64,000 nucleotides of DNA. It comes from Karstenula rhodostoma CBS 690.94. Taxonomy: Eukaryota; Ascomycota; Dothideomycetes; Pleosporales; Didymosphaeriaceae. Position 1 is the stretch's first letter. Every line of letters begins with the position of its first letter. Positions 31,192-41,954 of this stretch are shown one piece after another. A program made the position numbers and the translations under genes. A model generated the notes under the pieces. That model searched no databases. It was not told where the DNA came from and saw only the letters and a program-made list of their open reading frames with translations. The stretch covers positions 2,949,083-3,013,082 of the forward strand of contig MU001492.1 of the NCBI GenBank assembly GCA_010093485.1, written 5' to 3'.

Positions 31192-31730
31192 GTGGTGGGA
31201 GGCAATGTGAGCTGGGGGTATGTGACTGGAAGTTTTTGAAGCACGCCGTGTGCAGGCTAGTATGCATTACGATATGACGGCGGATGGATGTTTATGATAC
31301 CTCGCGCCCTCAGCCAAGAGGGTCTTTTTAATTCCCCATGAAAGTAGATGGATTCATGAATGAACACACGTCTCTGTACTTCTCGAGGCTCGTGCCCTCT
31401 CACTTTGCGATACAGCGTCATGTGTATTATCGTGCACGTACACGATCCATTGTCTCCCTTCTTGGCTTTTTCTCGTCCCGCAAACTTCACGCCCTTCAAA
31501 AAGAACGGAACAAGTCGGCAAATGATGCAATATGCATATATACAAAGCATTGGTCGCTGTGGTATGGTATCTAAATCGCTCGCTCTTGTCTACAAAGTTC
31601 GCGGTATGCATATGCGTGAAATCCCTCTTTTCCCTCGCCATCCCCCCTATCTTGCAATGCCGATTCGTGTATATCTCGGCTCATAAATCATTGCTGCGTA
31701 AGCATATGTTTGAACTTCTCAATCTGCGCT
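31192..31730. other. intergenic between convergent genes
   Basis: Common 3' region of the disordered-protein gene (+) and the GTP cyclohydrolase gene (-). Nothing else supported. Confidence 0.45.
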
Positions 31731-32936
31731 TCAATTAGCCTCCTGCACACCCATGGGTAAACGCTCGTCCAAACTCACCTTCGTGCTCAAGTACTTCTCC
31801 ACCTCCTCACTCTTGATGCCCTTCTCTCCGCCCGTCTTCCACGCCAGCGGCACCATCGCCACCCTCTCCCTCACCACGACCTCCCGCCCCGGGCCCTCCA
31901 CCGCCCGCACCTTATCCGGGTTGTTCGTCAGCAATCTGATCCCCTCTTCGCCGCCCAACCCAAGATCCACGAGCATGCTCGTCGCCAGCCCGTAGCTCCG
32001 CGCGTCCGCAGGGTGCCGCAGCATGATGTTCGCCTCGTACGTGTCGTTGCCGAGATCCTGGAGGTTGTACGCCTTGAGCTTCTCGCCGAGGCCGATCCCG
32101 CGGCCCTCCTGCCGGAGATAGATGATGACGCCGCCCGAGGGCGACATGTGCGGGGACGACATGAGGCGCGCGGCTTCGTCGAGCTGCTCGCCGCAGTCGC
32201 AGCGCGCCGACCATACCGTCTCGCCCGTGTAGCACTCCGAGTGGATGCGCACGAGCGGGAGCTCCGTCCTGCTCGTCTCGGCGGCGGCGTCGCCCGCGTC
32301 CGACGAGGCACTGCTCCCAGGACTCTGACTCTGCGGCTGCGGCTGGGCCTTTGGCATCGCGCCCTCCGCCCGCTTGATCGCCTCGACGCGACTGTGCGTC
32401 CGCCCCGGGTACAACCGCCCCACGTACGCGCCCCTCGTCATGCGCTCCAGCTCCGTCTCGCCCTCGCGCTCGCGGTCCAGACTCCTCGACCGGATCTGGT
32501 TCCCAAACACTATCGCAAGATGCTCCTTGGTATCCACGTTGTTGCGGTAGACATGCAGCCACATCTCATGTCCCGTCGTCGTCGGTATGCGCGCGCGCAC
32601 CTCGCAGTCGACGATGGGGAGCTGCTCGAGGAGCTCGGGGCGCGGCGAGTCTGTGCCGGAGGGGAGGACGGGGACAGAGCGGGGAGGGCGCGGGCGCGGG
32701 TCTGAGGGCGTGGAGACGCCGGGGGTAGCGGGGGGTGTGAAGGCGGGGCTTATAATAGCGGGCGGCGGGTGCTGCGAGGGACGCCGCGCCTTGGGGGGCG
32801 TGCTCGTGGCATCAGAGGAGGAGGCGGTGGCGCCGGCCAGGACGTAGTCATCTGCTTCGAGGTGGTGCGGGTGCTCCGGTCGCAGCGAGTGGAGCGGCGG
32901 AAAGGCCGGCGAGGTGTGCGCCGGGAGGTCTGGCAT
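31731..32936 (-). CDS. RIB1: GTP cyclohydrolase II (riboflavin biosynthesis)
   Basis: A single-exon 401-aa enzyme opening the imidazole ring of GTP to give 2,5-diamino-6-ribosylamino-4(3H)-pyrimidinone 5'-phosphate, the first step of riboflavin synthesis. The first 100 residues are Pro/Ser-rich and probably disordered. The catalytic domain shows [12 protein letters not shown], then zinc ligands C235, C246 and C248 (CDCGEQL), then [13 protein letters not shown] with the catalytic Tyr/Arg region, [16 protein letters not shown], and LLTNNPDK near the end. Between about 185 and 225 it has a low-complexity insert (Pro/Gln/Ser) just before the core. All key residues are present. Cytosolic. The match to the yeast Rib1 family is strong. 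Confidence 0.95.
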   Translation of the reverse strand: MPDLPAHTSPAFPPLHSLRPEHPHHLEADDYVLAGATASSSDATSTPPKARRPSQHPPPAIISPAFTPPATPGVSTPSDPRPRPPRSVPVLPSGTDSPRPELLEQLPIVDCEVRARIPTTTGHEMWLHVYRNNVDTKEHLAIVFGNQIRSRSLDREREGETELERMTRGAYVGRLYPGRTHSRVEAIKRAEGAMPKAQPQPQSQSPGSSASSDAGDAAAETSRTELPLVRIHSECYTGETVWSARCDCGEQLDEAARLMSSPHMSPSGGVIIYLRQEGRGIGLGEKLKAYNLQDLGNDTYEANIMLRHPADARSYGLATSMLVDLGLGGEEGIRLLTNNPDKVRAVEGPGREVVVRERVAMVPLAWKTGGEKGIKSEEVEKYLSTKVSLDERLPMGVQEAN

Positions 32937-33358
32937 CGCTGGCTATGCTACGTACAAACGGAGGGGGGAAGTTGGGCGGCGGACGAGGTGCAGGAGAAAA
33001 GTGCGAGCCGCGATGATGTGAGGCTGTGCGGCTATACCGACGCACCGAGGCGAATCGGCGGGGTCGTCGACGGGTTCCGAAGATGGGATGGGAGTCGGCA
33101 TCTGGGCCGCCCCGGCTGGCTGCTTAATAACTCCCCACTCTCTAACAGTCACCACATAATCAAAGCAATTGCGAAAGACCAGCGAGTCATTCGTGTTTGT
33201 CGTGGCAGCGCTGCGATAATCAGTCCCAACAAGAAAAAGCGATCATATCCTAAACCAAGGTTTTAAAGCGAGCTGCCAAGCCTTACTTACATACTTAACC
33301 TTATTTATCCACTTATAACGCTTCCTTTTGTATTACTTTTAGACGGCAGTCTATGTCT

Positions 33359-33415
33359 ATATTTGTCTATCGCTTTACGGGACACTACTTTATAGTTTGA
33401 GTCAACAATCAGAAG
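33359..33415. repeat. dispersed repeat copy 2 (partner at 21566-21626)
   Basis: Aligns with 21566-21626 over about 58 bases with one 2-base gap. I count more than ten transitions against two transversions, as expected for two RIP-mutated copies of one repeat. Confidence 0.55.
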
Positions 33416-33446
33416 ACCGTAGTTCGAGTCAACAATTAGAAAACCA
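33392..33446. repeat. tandem duplication of a 27-base unit
   Basis: TAGTTTGAGTCAACAATCAG and following bases recur directly as TAGTTCGAGTCAACAATTAG. Every difference between the two units is a C/T or G/A transition. The repeat overlaps the right end of the dispersed repeat copy. Confidence 0.6.
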
Positions 33447-33674
33447 CGAATGTGTTTATCTCGTCAAATCCATGTTCGATCCTCGCCGACGTCAATCGAC
33501 CTGAAGCGCTCTCTAGATGCTCGGACGTGATACCCGTTGCACCAAACACCCGGAGGCGAGTCTTGCGCATTGCGCACAGGATATCGAAGCATCCTTTAAG
33601 CTGACACCCAGCTCCTGCTTCGCCCAAGTGGTACATCACGCCACGTTATTGCGATCGATGGAGTATCGCATACT

Positions 33675-35237
33675 CTAGTCGACGCGTCGCTCCCTCCCCC
33701 ACACCTCATCCGCGTTCTTCTTGCCCTTCGTCTCGGGCACAAACCAGCTAATGAACACGAAGAACGCCGCTGAAAGCGCTGCAAATATGATGTAAACCTT
33801 GCCATGGAGTTTCGCACTCGCCAATGGGAAGAATTGCGCAACGAGAAACGTGGCGATCCAGTTCGCCGCCAGTGCAATACTCTGCGTTGCGCCGACAGCC
33901 TCTGGGCCAACAAGTTCAGCGGAGAGGATGAAAGGCACAGGCCCGAGGCCGAGCGCAAAGCTGGACACGAAAAGCAAGACGGCCACTGCTGACAGAACGG
34001 GGATGGCCCTCATAATGCCTATAGCAAGGAGGAGCGAGGATATGCCCATGCCAGCGAGGGACTGGAGCAGACACGCTTTGCGGCCCAACTTGTCTGGCAG
34101 GGGTGCGCAGCCAGTAGTCACAACAATGTTGACGGCCGATACTGCCAGGTTGAGGAGGGCCGAGTTCGACGCCAGCAGGTCTGCCAGCAGCGACACGCCG
34201 TACATGACGATGCTGTTGATACCGCTGAGCTGCTGGGCGAGCATGATCATGATGACGGCAAACGCAGCTTTCTGATAGTCCGGATGACGGAGGACTTGAG
34301 CGATGCTGAGGGCTTCTTCCTTGCCGGACCGCGTCTTCGGCGTGGAGGGCTCGTCCTCGTTACGTAGGAGGGTTTGCTCTTCGTCTGGACGTGCATTAGC
34401 CTGGCAGTGTAATTCCGGGCACTGCACATACCTATGACTTCTGAAGTCCCATCAACACTCCAGCTGTTGAACTCATCGTTGATGTCCGTGTCCTCACCGC
34501 GAAGGCTGCGCAACACCTTCTTCGCTTGAGACGTGTGGCCCTGCTCAGCGAGGTACTTGGGGCTCTCCACTGAAAAAAACAGTCCCAAGCTCTGTAGCAC
34601 GCCAATGACGCCTCCAGCGGCCAAGACGAACCTCCAGTATGAATCGTGACTGAGGAAGTAGCCCAGCAGCTGCGTCAACAGAATACCCACATTGCACATG
34701 ATTTGCGTGAACGCGCCAAAGAAGCCCTTCTGCGCCGGCGGTGCGATCTCGGAGATGTAGATGGGTACCACGACCACAGAGGCGCCAGCGCCCACGCCCG
34801 AGAGCAGCCTCCCCACCGCCATGACGCCAATGTTGGGCGATAGGGACTCGAAGACAGGACCGATGATGAAGAAGACTGAGGTCAGCTGCATCGTACGCCG
34901 CCGTCCGTATCGTCCTGCCAGTGGGCCAGCAGAGAGCGCGCCAAGCAGTCCTCCGAGCGTGTACATGGAGCCCACGACGCCCCATTCCAGATCCTCCATC
35001 TTTATGCATTGTGGGAGGTGGGCCGCGGCGGCCGTGATGGAGCTCTTCTTGCAGCGTATGACATCTTCGGGCGCGTTGAGTTCGGACTGGGTGTGTATGT
35101 TAGTTGTTTGCGCGGTTGCTGAAATGCATAGGGTGAGCTACCAGGTGGAAGCCAAACAGCAGCGGGCCGAGCGTGGCGACGAACAGGACGTAGACGAAGT
35201 AGGGCGTAAGGTCGCTGAACCAAGCGCGGGGATTCAT
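33675..35237 (-). CDS. MFS sugar-porter family transporter (Vps73/YBR241C-like)
   Basis: Three exons on the minus strand, 35237-35142, 35086-34432 and 34384-33675, with introns of 55 and 47 nt, give 486 aa with twelve predicted membrane helices. The first exon encodes helix 1 with GPLLFGFHL, and exon 2 resumes SELNAPEDVI, the pattern typical of yeast YBR241C and Vps73. Sugar-porter signatures: GRYGRRR after helix 2, the R-L-x-G-V-G-A-G helix 4 region, a VESPKYL variant of PESPRYL after helix 6, QQLSGIN in helix 7, GPVPFILSAEL in helix 10 and PETKGK at the end. The loop 6-7 is charged and crossed by intron 2. The substrate is unproven; relatives are vacuolar or endosomal membrane proteins rather than proven hexose importers. 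Confidence 0.9.
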
Positions 35238-35849
35238 GGTGCTCTGCCAATCTTCGGGGAGAGATGGGAGGTGAGAGGTGAGGTGTGAGGTGCAGAAGCT
35301 GGCGCGCTGTGCGGTGAGACGTGTCAGCCCGCTTGTTGCGTCGCGATGTGCCTATACGCAACTATGACATATGTACGCAAACACCAGCCGGATATTGACA
35401 CACTTTTACACGTAGCAGTACGGGATCCCAGGTGGAACTCAGCGTGGGCGCGCGGTGAGCTTCTGAAGCTTGGTTGGGGTGGGGAAGCTGCGACCCAGCT
35501 GTGGTTGGCCGTCCCTTCCTACACGAGACGTGCGGCTCTGCGGGGTGGAGCGTCCAACCACCGAATCGCAGCGCCAACCACGCTGAATCGCCTCAGGCTG
35601 CACGTCTCAACATGTCTCTACCTCTGCCTCTGCCTCTGCAGCGCTGACCGCCGTTCGCCGCGCATCGCGGTCCACCAACACTACCGGCAGCAGTCTCCCG
35701 CGGCCTGCCCACCCGTCCGCCCGCCTGAGCTGCCAGCTCTGAGCTCCACATCCCGGCGTCTGCTGCTCGCCGTAACCGCGGCCTGCGCGCCGCATCTGCC
35801 GACTGTGGCCCGGAGACGCTTCTAGACGAGCAGCACGCAATGACCTAAG
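35238..35849. other. divergent promoter region of transporter and SSN3 genes
   Basis: A 612-base GC-rich gap between two divergent genes. A 159-codon frame on the plus strand has no recognisable domain and is judged non-coding. Confidence 0.45.
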
Positions 35850-37568
35850 ATGAATCAGCCCTCGGCCAGTGATCCTCCCTCAGGAGACCCGCCGTCCACC
35901 AACGCCCGAGCGCAGCTCCCGAACAGTGTCGTAGCCGCCTTCAACGGTGCGTCTCTCGATTAATCTCACCTACTTGACGAGCGAGATAGGAGTGCGGAGC
36001 GCCACTGCCTTAGCCCCAAAAATAATTCTGTACCTCCGTTTCGCTTTTCTCTTGCTCCCAAGGGTGCTGCGGAGCGGGCGTCTGCTGATCATCTTCGCTT
36101 GATCGTCTGCGTTCCGAGCCCGGAACCTGGTCATTTACTACATCTGACTTGCATTCTTTCGTGCCTGTGTTCATGTCCGTCATCTCAAGTCATCTTCCCA
36201 TCTTCTTTCTATCCCCTGAAACTCCCTCGCGTTTTCCCTCATCATCATGAAGAAGTACTGAACCCGTTGTCTGACAGATCCCGCGGACTCGAGAGACGCA
36301 ATGTTTACCGGCTACAACACCAAGAAGCGCGTCAACGAGCGATACAAAATCATCGGCTTCATCTCCAGTGGTACCTATGGCAGGGTATACAAAGCCGAGA
36401 GTCGCAATGCGAACCCACCTAACTCGAAGCTCTTCGCTATCAAGAAATTCAAGCCGGACAAAGAAGGAGAGCTGCAGTATTCTGGGATTAGTCAGTCAGC
36501 GATAAGAGAGATGGCCTTGTGCACTGAGCTTGCACACCCCAACGTTGTCCACACTGTTGAAATCATCCTGGAAGAGAAGTGCATCTTCATTGTCTTCGAG
36601 TACGCGGAGCACGACCTGTTGCAAATCATCCACCATCACAACACCGGTGGTCAGGGTGGACGACAAGCAATCCCTGCCAGGACAATCAAGAGCATTTTAT
36701 GGCAGCTATTGCAGGTAAGTGAAGCGATAGCAGAGACCATGACCAGTTCTAACATGAACAGGGGCTGGTGTATTTGCACAGAAACTGGGTCATGCACCGC
36801 GACCTGAAGCCTGCCAACATAATGGTCACCTCGGCTGGTAAGGTGAAAATCGGAGACTTGGGACTAGCGCGCCTTTTCTACAAACCTCTCCAGTCCCTAT
36901 TCTCGGGAGACAAAGTTGTTGTCACGATATGGTATCGTGCGCCAGAACTCCTCCTGGGTAGTCGCCACTACACACCTGCAGTCGACCTTTGGGCCGTGGG
37001 TTGTATCTTCGCCGAACTGCTGTCTTTGCGGCCTATCTTCAAGGGCGAGGAAGCTAAGATGGACGGCAAGAAGACGGTACCTTTCCAACGCAACCAGATG
37101 CAAAAGATCGTTGAGATAATGGGAATGCCATCAAAGGAGCGCTGGCCGCTTCTCACCTCAATGCCCGAATTTCCACAGCTGTCTTCCCTAGCAGCCGGCA
37201 ATGCGCGCTTTCATCGCCCCCAAGGACTTGAAAATTGGTATCAAGGTTGTCTCAAGAATAACCAGTATCCGCCTGGGTCTGGCCCGGATACCCCGGGACC
37301 TGAGGGTTTCGACTTGTTACAGCAGTTGCTAGAGTACGACCCGCAGAAAAGGCTGACTGCTGACAAGGCGCTGTTGCACCCTTACTTCACAAGCCATGGC
37401 AACCCGAGTGAGAATTGCTTCGAGGACAGCAAAATCAAATACCCAGTGCGGAGGGTAAGTCAAGAGGACAACGACATCAGGACGGGGAGCTTGCCAGGCA
37501 CGAAGAGGAGTGGGCTGCCGGATGATTCGCTGATTGGGAGACCCGCTAAAAGGCTGAAGGAAGGATAA
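35850..37568 (+). CDS. ssn3: Mediator cyclin-dependent kinase Ssn3/Cdk8
   Basis: Exons 35850-35946, 36278-36714 and 36762-37568 (introns of 331 and 47 nt) give 446 aa. This is the kinase of the Mediator CDK8 module, which phosphorylates RNA polymerase II and transcription factors in the nucleus. Landmarks: G-loop ISSGTYGRVY (61-70), K88 in FAIKKFK, the cyclin-contact helix SQSAIREMALCTEL, EYAEHDLLQ hinge, H190-R-D192-LKP, D210-L-G, then FYKPLQSL-FSGDKVVVTIWYRAPELLLG and the Cdk8-type DLWAVGCIFAELL. There is a Lys/Arg-rich C-terminal tail (GRPAKRLKEG). If translation began at ATG 36301 the protein would be 406 aa; the N-terminal exon is supported by an open frame and matching splice phases only. 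Partner cyclin Ssn8 is not in the window. Confidence 0.94.
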
Positions 37569-39149
37569 CGAACGGGAACGATCTAGGGCATTCGACACAC
37601 CGCGCGAGCGCTATCCACGAGCAATGCTATACACCTCTCACAACGGCTCACAGCCGTAATGGTAGCCAGATCTACATGCTGATTAAGCCGACGACCCAAG
37701 CGCCACTTGTTACCTGTACGATGGAACAAAATCATTTGCACCATCGGGCGACGGCTTCTACCCGATCACGCGTCTTGTTGGTAGTCACACGAACTAGATG
37801 AGGCTACGTTGCCCAGGCTGTCAGTTCCGTTACGATGTGCGCTATTTTCGAGTCCACACCAAGGTTTCGACGTGGGTCCGTGCATGTGTTCGCAACGCAA
37901 CCCAAAGGAGCGGTACGGCTCTTGCACGCTGAACCCGACGAGGGCAAGTCGTAACGAAAACGACTACTAATCGTAGATTCTGAAAACACTCGGCGTGAAG
38001 TTTAGGGATGGTTGACAACGAGCGCGTTATATGGGACATTGATACAGGGAGGAGGCAGCAGATATAGCACACAGTGGCATGTGCATACACGGCAGCTGTT
38101 TGTGTACCCATACACCATGCGTGGGTGGAACGGTCGATGCTTGAACCTGTCGGGGTACAGTATCGAACGCAGCCGAATATCTATACCACCATCTATCCTA
38201 CATCACGTCTTCCTTTATTACACTCCACTCCACCACCTTGATTCCCATGCCCATGTGTTGCCCACACCGTTTCACTTATATTTGTTGCACGGTAGTGTCG
38301 ACGATTTCGCGTATGTCATCTAAGCCTCACTGCCTCTAATGACAGGTACTACTGTGCAAGCAGGTTCCTAGGATAGGCAACAAAAGCTGCAGGCGGCCGG
38401 ACCATCAGTGGATCACTGTCGTGGCCTGCACCTGTTTGTGCACCGGGTAATCGGCGTCTATAACGATCTCATTACAAGGCACGGCCCAATCTTCTCGTTC
38501 GATTGGTTTGCTGATCGGCTAGTAGCGCCAGTGCCTGGTCACGATGGCGAAGCGTTGCGATACTTGATCTCGAATCCTGGCTCTATGTCACGATAGAAGC
38601 GTCAATATCCTGCAGACAAAGCACACGGGCGCCGATCCTAACTTCGGTGTTGCTGTAATCAAATCTGTTATACTATCGCCGTATCACATCTCTGGTATGG
38701 CGTCGAGGCGAATCACGTCGGCGTTCAGTCCCAGCCGGCTCAGGTTGTCCTGCTTTATGGCGCCTCAACTTACTGTCTCAATAGCAATACCATGATATGA
38801 AGACGCTCCGTTAGTTCCCGCATTCAACGTACACAAGGCACGACCGCCTAGTGTTTGCGCAGCGGCAGGTGAATGCAGAAGGTGCAACAGCAGCAACCAC
38901 GCCACCTGCCCCAACGCTCTTGCTTCATATCAAACGCTCACATTCTACCCCGCATTTCGGCCGCCTCGCTCGTCTACTACTTCTCTCCTTCAATCCTCGC
39001 CCTCAGCACCTAGTCGCTCATTTATATCCCGTCGTGCACGACATCGCGTCTACCGATCTACTGCGCTCACCTGGACCCTCGGCTCCATCCCTTGTATTCC
39101 TTTCCGATCTCCTATTCTCCGGTAGCATCCCGCTATCCAGTCACTCGCT
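37569..39149. other. intergenic, no gene recognised
   Basis: About 1.6 kb. Frames of 60-100 codons on both strands read as unstructured. The last 250 bases are C/T-rich and probably the promoter and leader of the CAP-protein gene. Confidence 0.45.
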
Positions 39150-39870
39150 ATGAAGATTTTCTCACTCGTCACCGCTCTGGCTGCTGCCGCGCTGGCTGCC
39201 CCGAACAGCGCTCTTGTCGCCCGCGACGCCCGCGACAGCCTCGAGCTTCCCGGAATCGACGACAAGAAGCTCATCGGTACCATACTTAATGCTCATTGGT
39301 ACTGGCGCCGTATCCACTGCGCCCAGGATCTCCAATGGAATGCGACCCTGGCGGCAAAAGCACAAGAAGACATCCGCAAGTGCTCAAGGGATGTGGAGCA
39401 TCTGATAAGTAGCGACATTTGAATATCCTCCATCATGCGCTGACACATCTAGCACCGCGGCGGCAGCAACCTCAGCGGCCAGGGGCCCTCTCCTAAGAAA
39501 TACAATGACTGGGTCGAGATGGCGCGCGCCATGGTCCACGGCTGGCACGAGGAAGAGACGTTCTACGACTATTCCACCCGCTCATCGAGGAACAGTAACC
39601 AAGTCTTCCACTTTACCCAGCTGGTCTGGCGTGACTCGAGCCAACTCGGCTGCGCTGTCACCGACTGCTCCGATGTCCAGGGCGCGCGCTACCCGGGCCG
39701 AATCTACTGCTGTAAGTGCCGCATGCTTCACGAGGACACTCCGGCTAACGCACATAGACTATGAACCCGTGGGAAACAACGTCGCAGGAAACTTCATGGC
39801 CGAGAACGTGTGGCCCCCAATCTGCGCCGACCCTAGCAAGGCAGAGCTCGAGACTCGCTTCGGCTTCTAA
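39150..39870 (+). CDS. secreted CAP-superfamily (PR-1-like) protein, first donor site suspect
   Basis: The best model is exons 39150-39404, 39453-39711 and 39758-39870 (208 aa). Signal peptide 1-17. The CAP fold is recognised by WNATLAAKAQ near residue 62, CAP1 motif HFTQLVWRDSSQLGCA and CAP2 motif YC-YYEPVGNN with a closing ENVWPPIC. The second intron is canonical (GTAAGT/ATAG). The first is not: conserved sequence on both sides joins in phase only if exon 1 ends just before ATAAGT, a GTAAGT donor with G1 changed to A. A canonical but weak alternative, GTGGAG at 39393, would drop four residues and keep the frame. Otherwise the gene may be damaged. Neighbouring relics make loss plausible. Confidence 0.75.
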
Positions 39871-40284
39871 GATATTGGCATGTTCGCTGGTTGATGGGAT
39901 TGACAGAAGGTGCAAATCGAGGTATACATACTCGGCGGCGCGGGAAGAACGGATCGTACTCGGCCTATCTTGCGCTGCCTGTCGCATCCCGTGGATTGTT
40001 TCTTGCAGTCTTGTCGCAGGCAAGCGGCTGTCGTGGGATCTCCACATGCACCTCAGAAACTATGGCACTGTCTTGAAGCCTGGACATGATGCGACCGCTG
40101 CATCTCGGACGGAGTACGATTGGCCTATATCGCTTTGGGAATAGTTTGCAATACCAGTCTTCCTGAAAGGTTCTATCTTCGCTCCGGTGTCGCATTGTCC
40201 CCTCAATACACAGCCTTCTCTTCATACCTCTCCATCCACTAGCTACGCTTGTCCTCTTACCCCTGCACCGCCTCGCACAACCCC
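39871..40284. other. intergenic, no gene recognised
   Basis: The 3' side of the CAP gene and of the DsbA-like relic (convergent). No supported feature. Confidence 0.4.
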
Positions 40285-40800
40285 TCATGCCTCCTTCGCC
40301 ACCTGCTCTAACACCTTCAAGTACTCCCCCACCTCCCTCACCCCCAAAAGCATAAAATCTTCTCGCCGCCCCTCGACCATGATAAACGGCACGCTATTCA
40401 CCTAATTCCCTATCTGCTCCCTCATCGCGCTCTTCACCACCGCCAGCCCCGCGCTCTCGTCCCCGATTGGCCTTTCCACGTCCGCATCGTCCAGCCTTGT
40501 GGCTGTGCAGGCGATCCGTAGGGTGGACCCAGAGCTCGGATGTAGCCCGTGGCTGAAGTACGATTTATATAGACTGGTGAGGAGGGAGAGTGGTGTCTGC
40601 GCCATGCGTTTCCTGCACGAAGGAGATGACAGGTGTGGCAGTTCCAGGGGAAGCTGGCAGGTTGGATAGTCTGTCCCAGAGCGCTGACTCGGCGGAGATG
40701 TCAAGGCGGAATGTTTTACCAACTCGAGAAGGGACTTGAATCCCGAAGCCGGTCCTGTCTTGGTAGCTAGCGCACTGGCCGGGATTGTGGCACATGTGGA
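40285..40800 (-). pseudogene. relic of a DsbA/FrnE-like thioredoxin-fold oxidoreductase
   Basis: The C-terminal half of a DsbA-like (FrnE-type) protein is readable: a Q-E-T-H-G piece, then SLYKSYFSHGLHPSS, a run ending ADVERPIGDE, then VNSVPFIMVEGRREDF (the cis-Pro strand) and a closing helix EVGEYLKVLEQVAKEA. A TAG at 40402-40404 interrupts it between REQIGN and VNSVPF. The QETHGAD segment is in a different frame from the following helix, so there is at least one frameshift near 40600. The N-terminal part with the CxxC active site is not recognisable. A dead gene. Confidence 0.65.
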
Positions 40801-41665
40801 GTACGATTGATTTTGCACGTTGATAAGGACTTTGCTCATCCGTTGCAGTTGGTTTTGTAGGAAAATCAATGCAGGATTAAGTCACCTTCAAGACGCAGAT
40901 GATGTAACAGTAGGAGAGACGTAGGTACGATGGGGTTACGGGCCTCACGGCAGGGTTGTGGATGTTAGAGTAGTGACCTTTTAGTCGGCCACAGTGTGGT
41001 AACGTATTCATCAACGTTCGAGTATCAAAGTTGCAACGCATAATGTACTTGCTCTCTTGGTCTTAGACTTCTATGGTAAGCTCTTCTTCGACCATTGCTG
41101 CATCCTCTTTTCGTGTTCCCTGTGTATGTAAAATTCCGCCACTCTACGCGCACGTCTTGTGATGGTGATCCGTGGTCCGGGCTGTGAATGTTTGATTGTT
41201 GACACGAAACACGGAGTGGCGTCCCGCAGAATAAGAGACATAATGTAGATGTATTCCTGATTGTGGTGAAGTTCGGTGACGGTGGGGTCTGTGGATCTAG
41301 GGAATATCGGTTGGAGCGATGAACCTCGAAAGCCACTCTGAAATTTTGACCTGGCCGTTGTCTTCTTCATGCAGTAAGAACTATAGATACAGTAGGCAAG
41401 AGTCACCGCAGAGCACACCGAACGTCACGAATATTGAAAATACTTCTGGAGGCACATGCATGGCGAAAAGGTAGACCATTAAATTGATGAGTTGATTATG
41501 CTGAGTAGTGACAGGCTGATCCTCGGCCACAAGGCGCTAAGCATCTTCGTCATGGTTTTGTCTTGAACCCAAAGCTTCCATCTGCAATCATTCGAGGACT
41601 ACTTTGACTCTAAAACAATTAGCTCGGTACCGAGGGCTGAGGTGATTGATTCCACTTACGCTGGC
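40801..41665. other. intergenic, no gene recognised
   Basis: Frames around 41025-41418 have no recognisable content. A GTAAGT donor motif lies just beyond the stop of the 60-aa peptide gene and might start a 3' UTR intron. Confidence 0.4.
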
Positions 41666-41848
41666 TTATTTGGTTCCAGACTCGCAAAGCTTGCAGCTGC
41701 CCCTGCACGGGTCGCAAAGGCAGTAGCATACACCACGCTCAAGGAGGTTGTCGACGGGCTTCTCGATGGCAGTGGTGCCAGGAACGGGGTTGGCGAGGAC
41801 GGTCAGAGCCATAGTGGCGAGGACGATGAGGGTGGCCTTGAGCTGCAT
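41666..41848 (-). CDS. small secreted cysteine-rich peptide
   Basis: A single-exon 60-aa protein. Residues 1-19 form a clear signal peptide (IVLATMALTVLA core). The rest is a short Pro/Glu segment and then a dense cysteine cluster with spacing C41-x-C43-x-C45-x2-C48-x3-C52-x2-C55, ending five residues later. Six cysteines in 15 residues could form three disulfides or bind metal, since C-x-C pairs recall metallothioneins. Small secreted cysteine-rich proteins in fungi include effectors, antifungal peptides and hydrophobic coat proteins; this one fits none of the named families I know. A TATA-like element lies about 100 bases upstream. Confidence 0.65.
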   Translation of the reverse strand: MQLKATLIVLATMALTVLANPVPGTTAIEKPVDNLLERGVCYCLCDPCRGSCKLCESGTK

Positions 41849-41947
41849 CTTGAAGAATTGAAGTGGAATGGGTGCTTCTGTAGTGTAGCGAAAGAGTTTT
41901 CTAGTGCAGTGGAGTGAAGAGATGTCCTCGGGGTCTTCACGACTTAC

Positions 41948-41954
41948 CTTTATA
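41948..41954 (-). promoter_or_regulatory. TATA-like element of the cysteine-rich peptide gene
   Basis: TATAAAG on the minus strand about 100 bases upstream of the ATG at 41848. Confidence 0.4.

Larger units (their letters stand above)
32937..33674. other. intergenic with AT-rich repeat remnants
   Basis: The first 200 bases are the GC-rich promoter of the GTP cyclohydrolase gene. From about 33240 to 33450 the sequence turns AT-rich and contains the dispersed repeat copy and a local duplication, suggesting a small transposon remnant. No gene. Confidence 0.5.

Noticed and set aside
32013..32705. A 230-codon frame opposite the GTP cyclohydrolase II gene
   Set aside because: It is the antisense shadow of a GC-rich catalytic domain and is Arg/Leu/Ala-rich without a motif.
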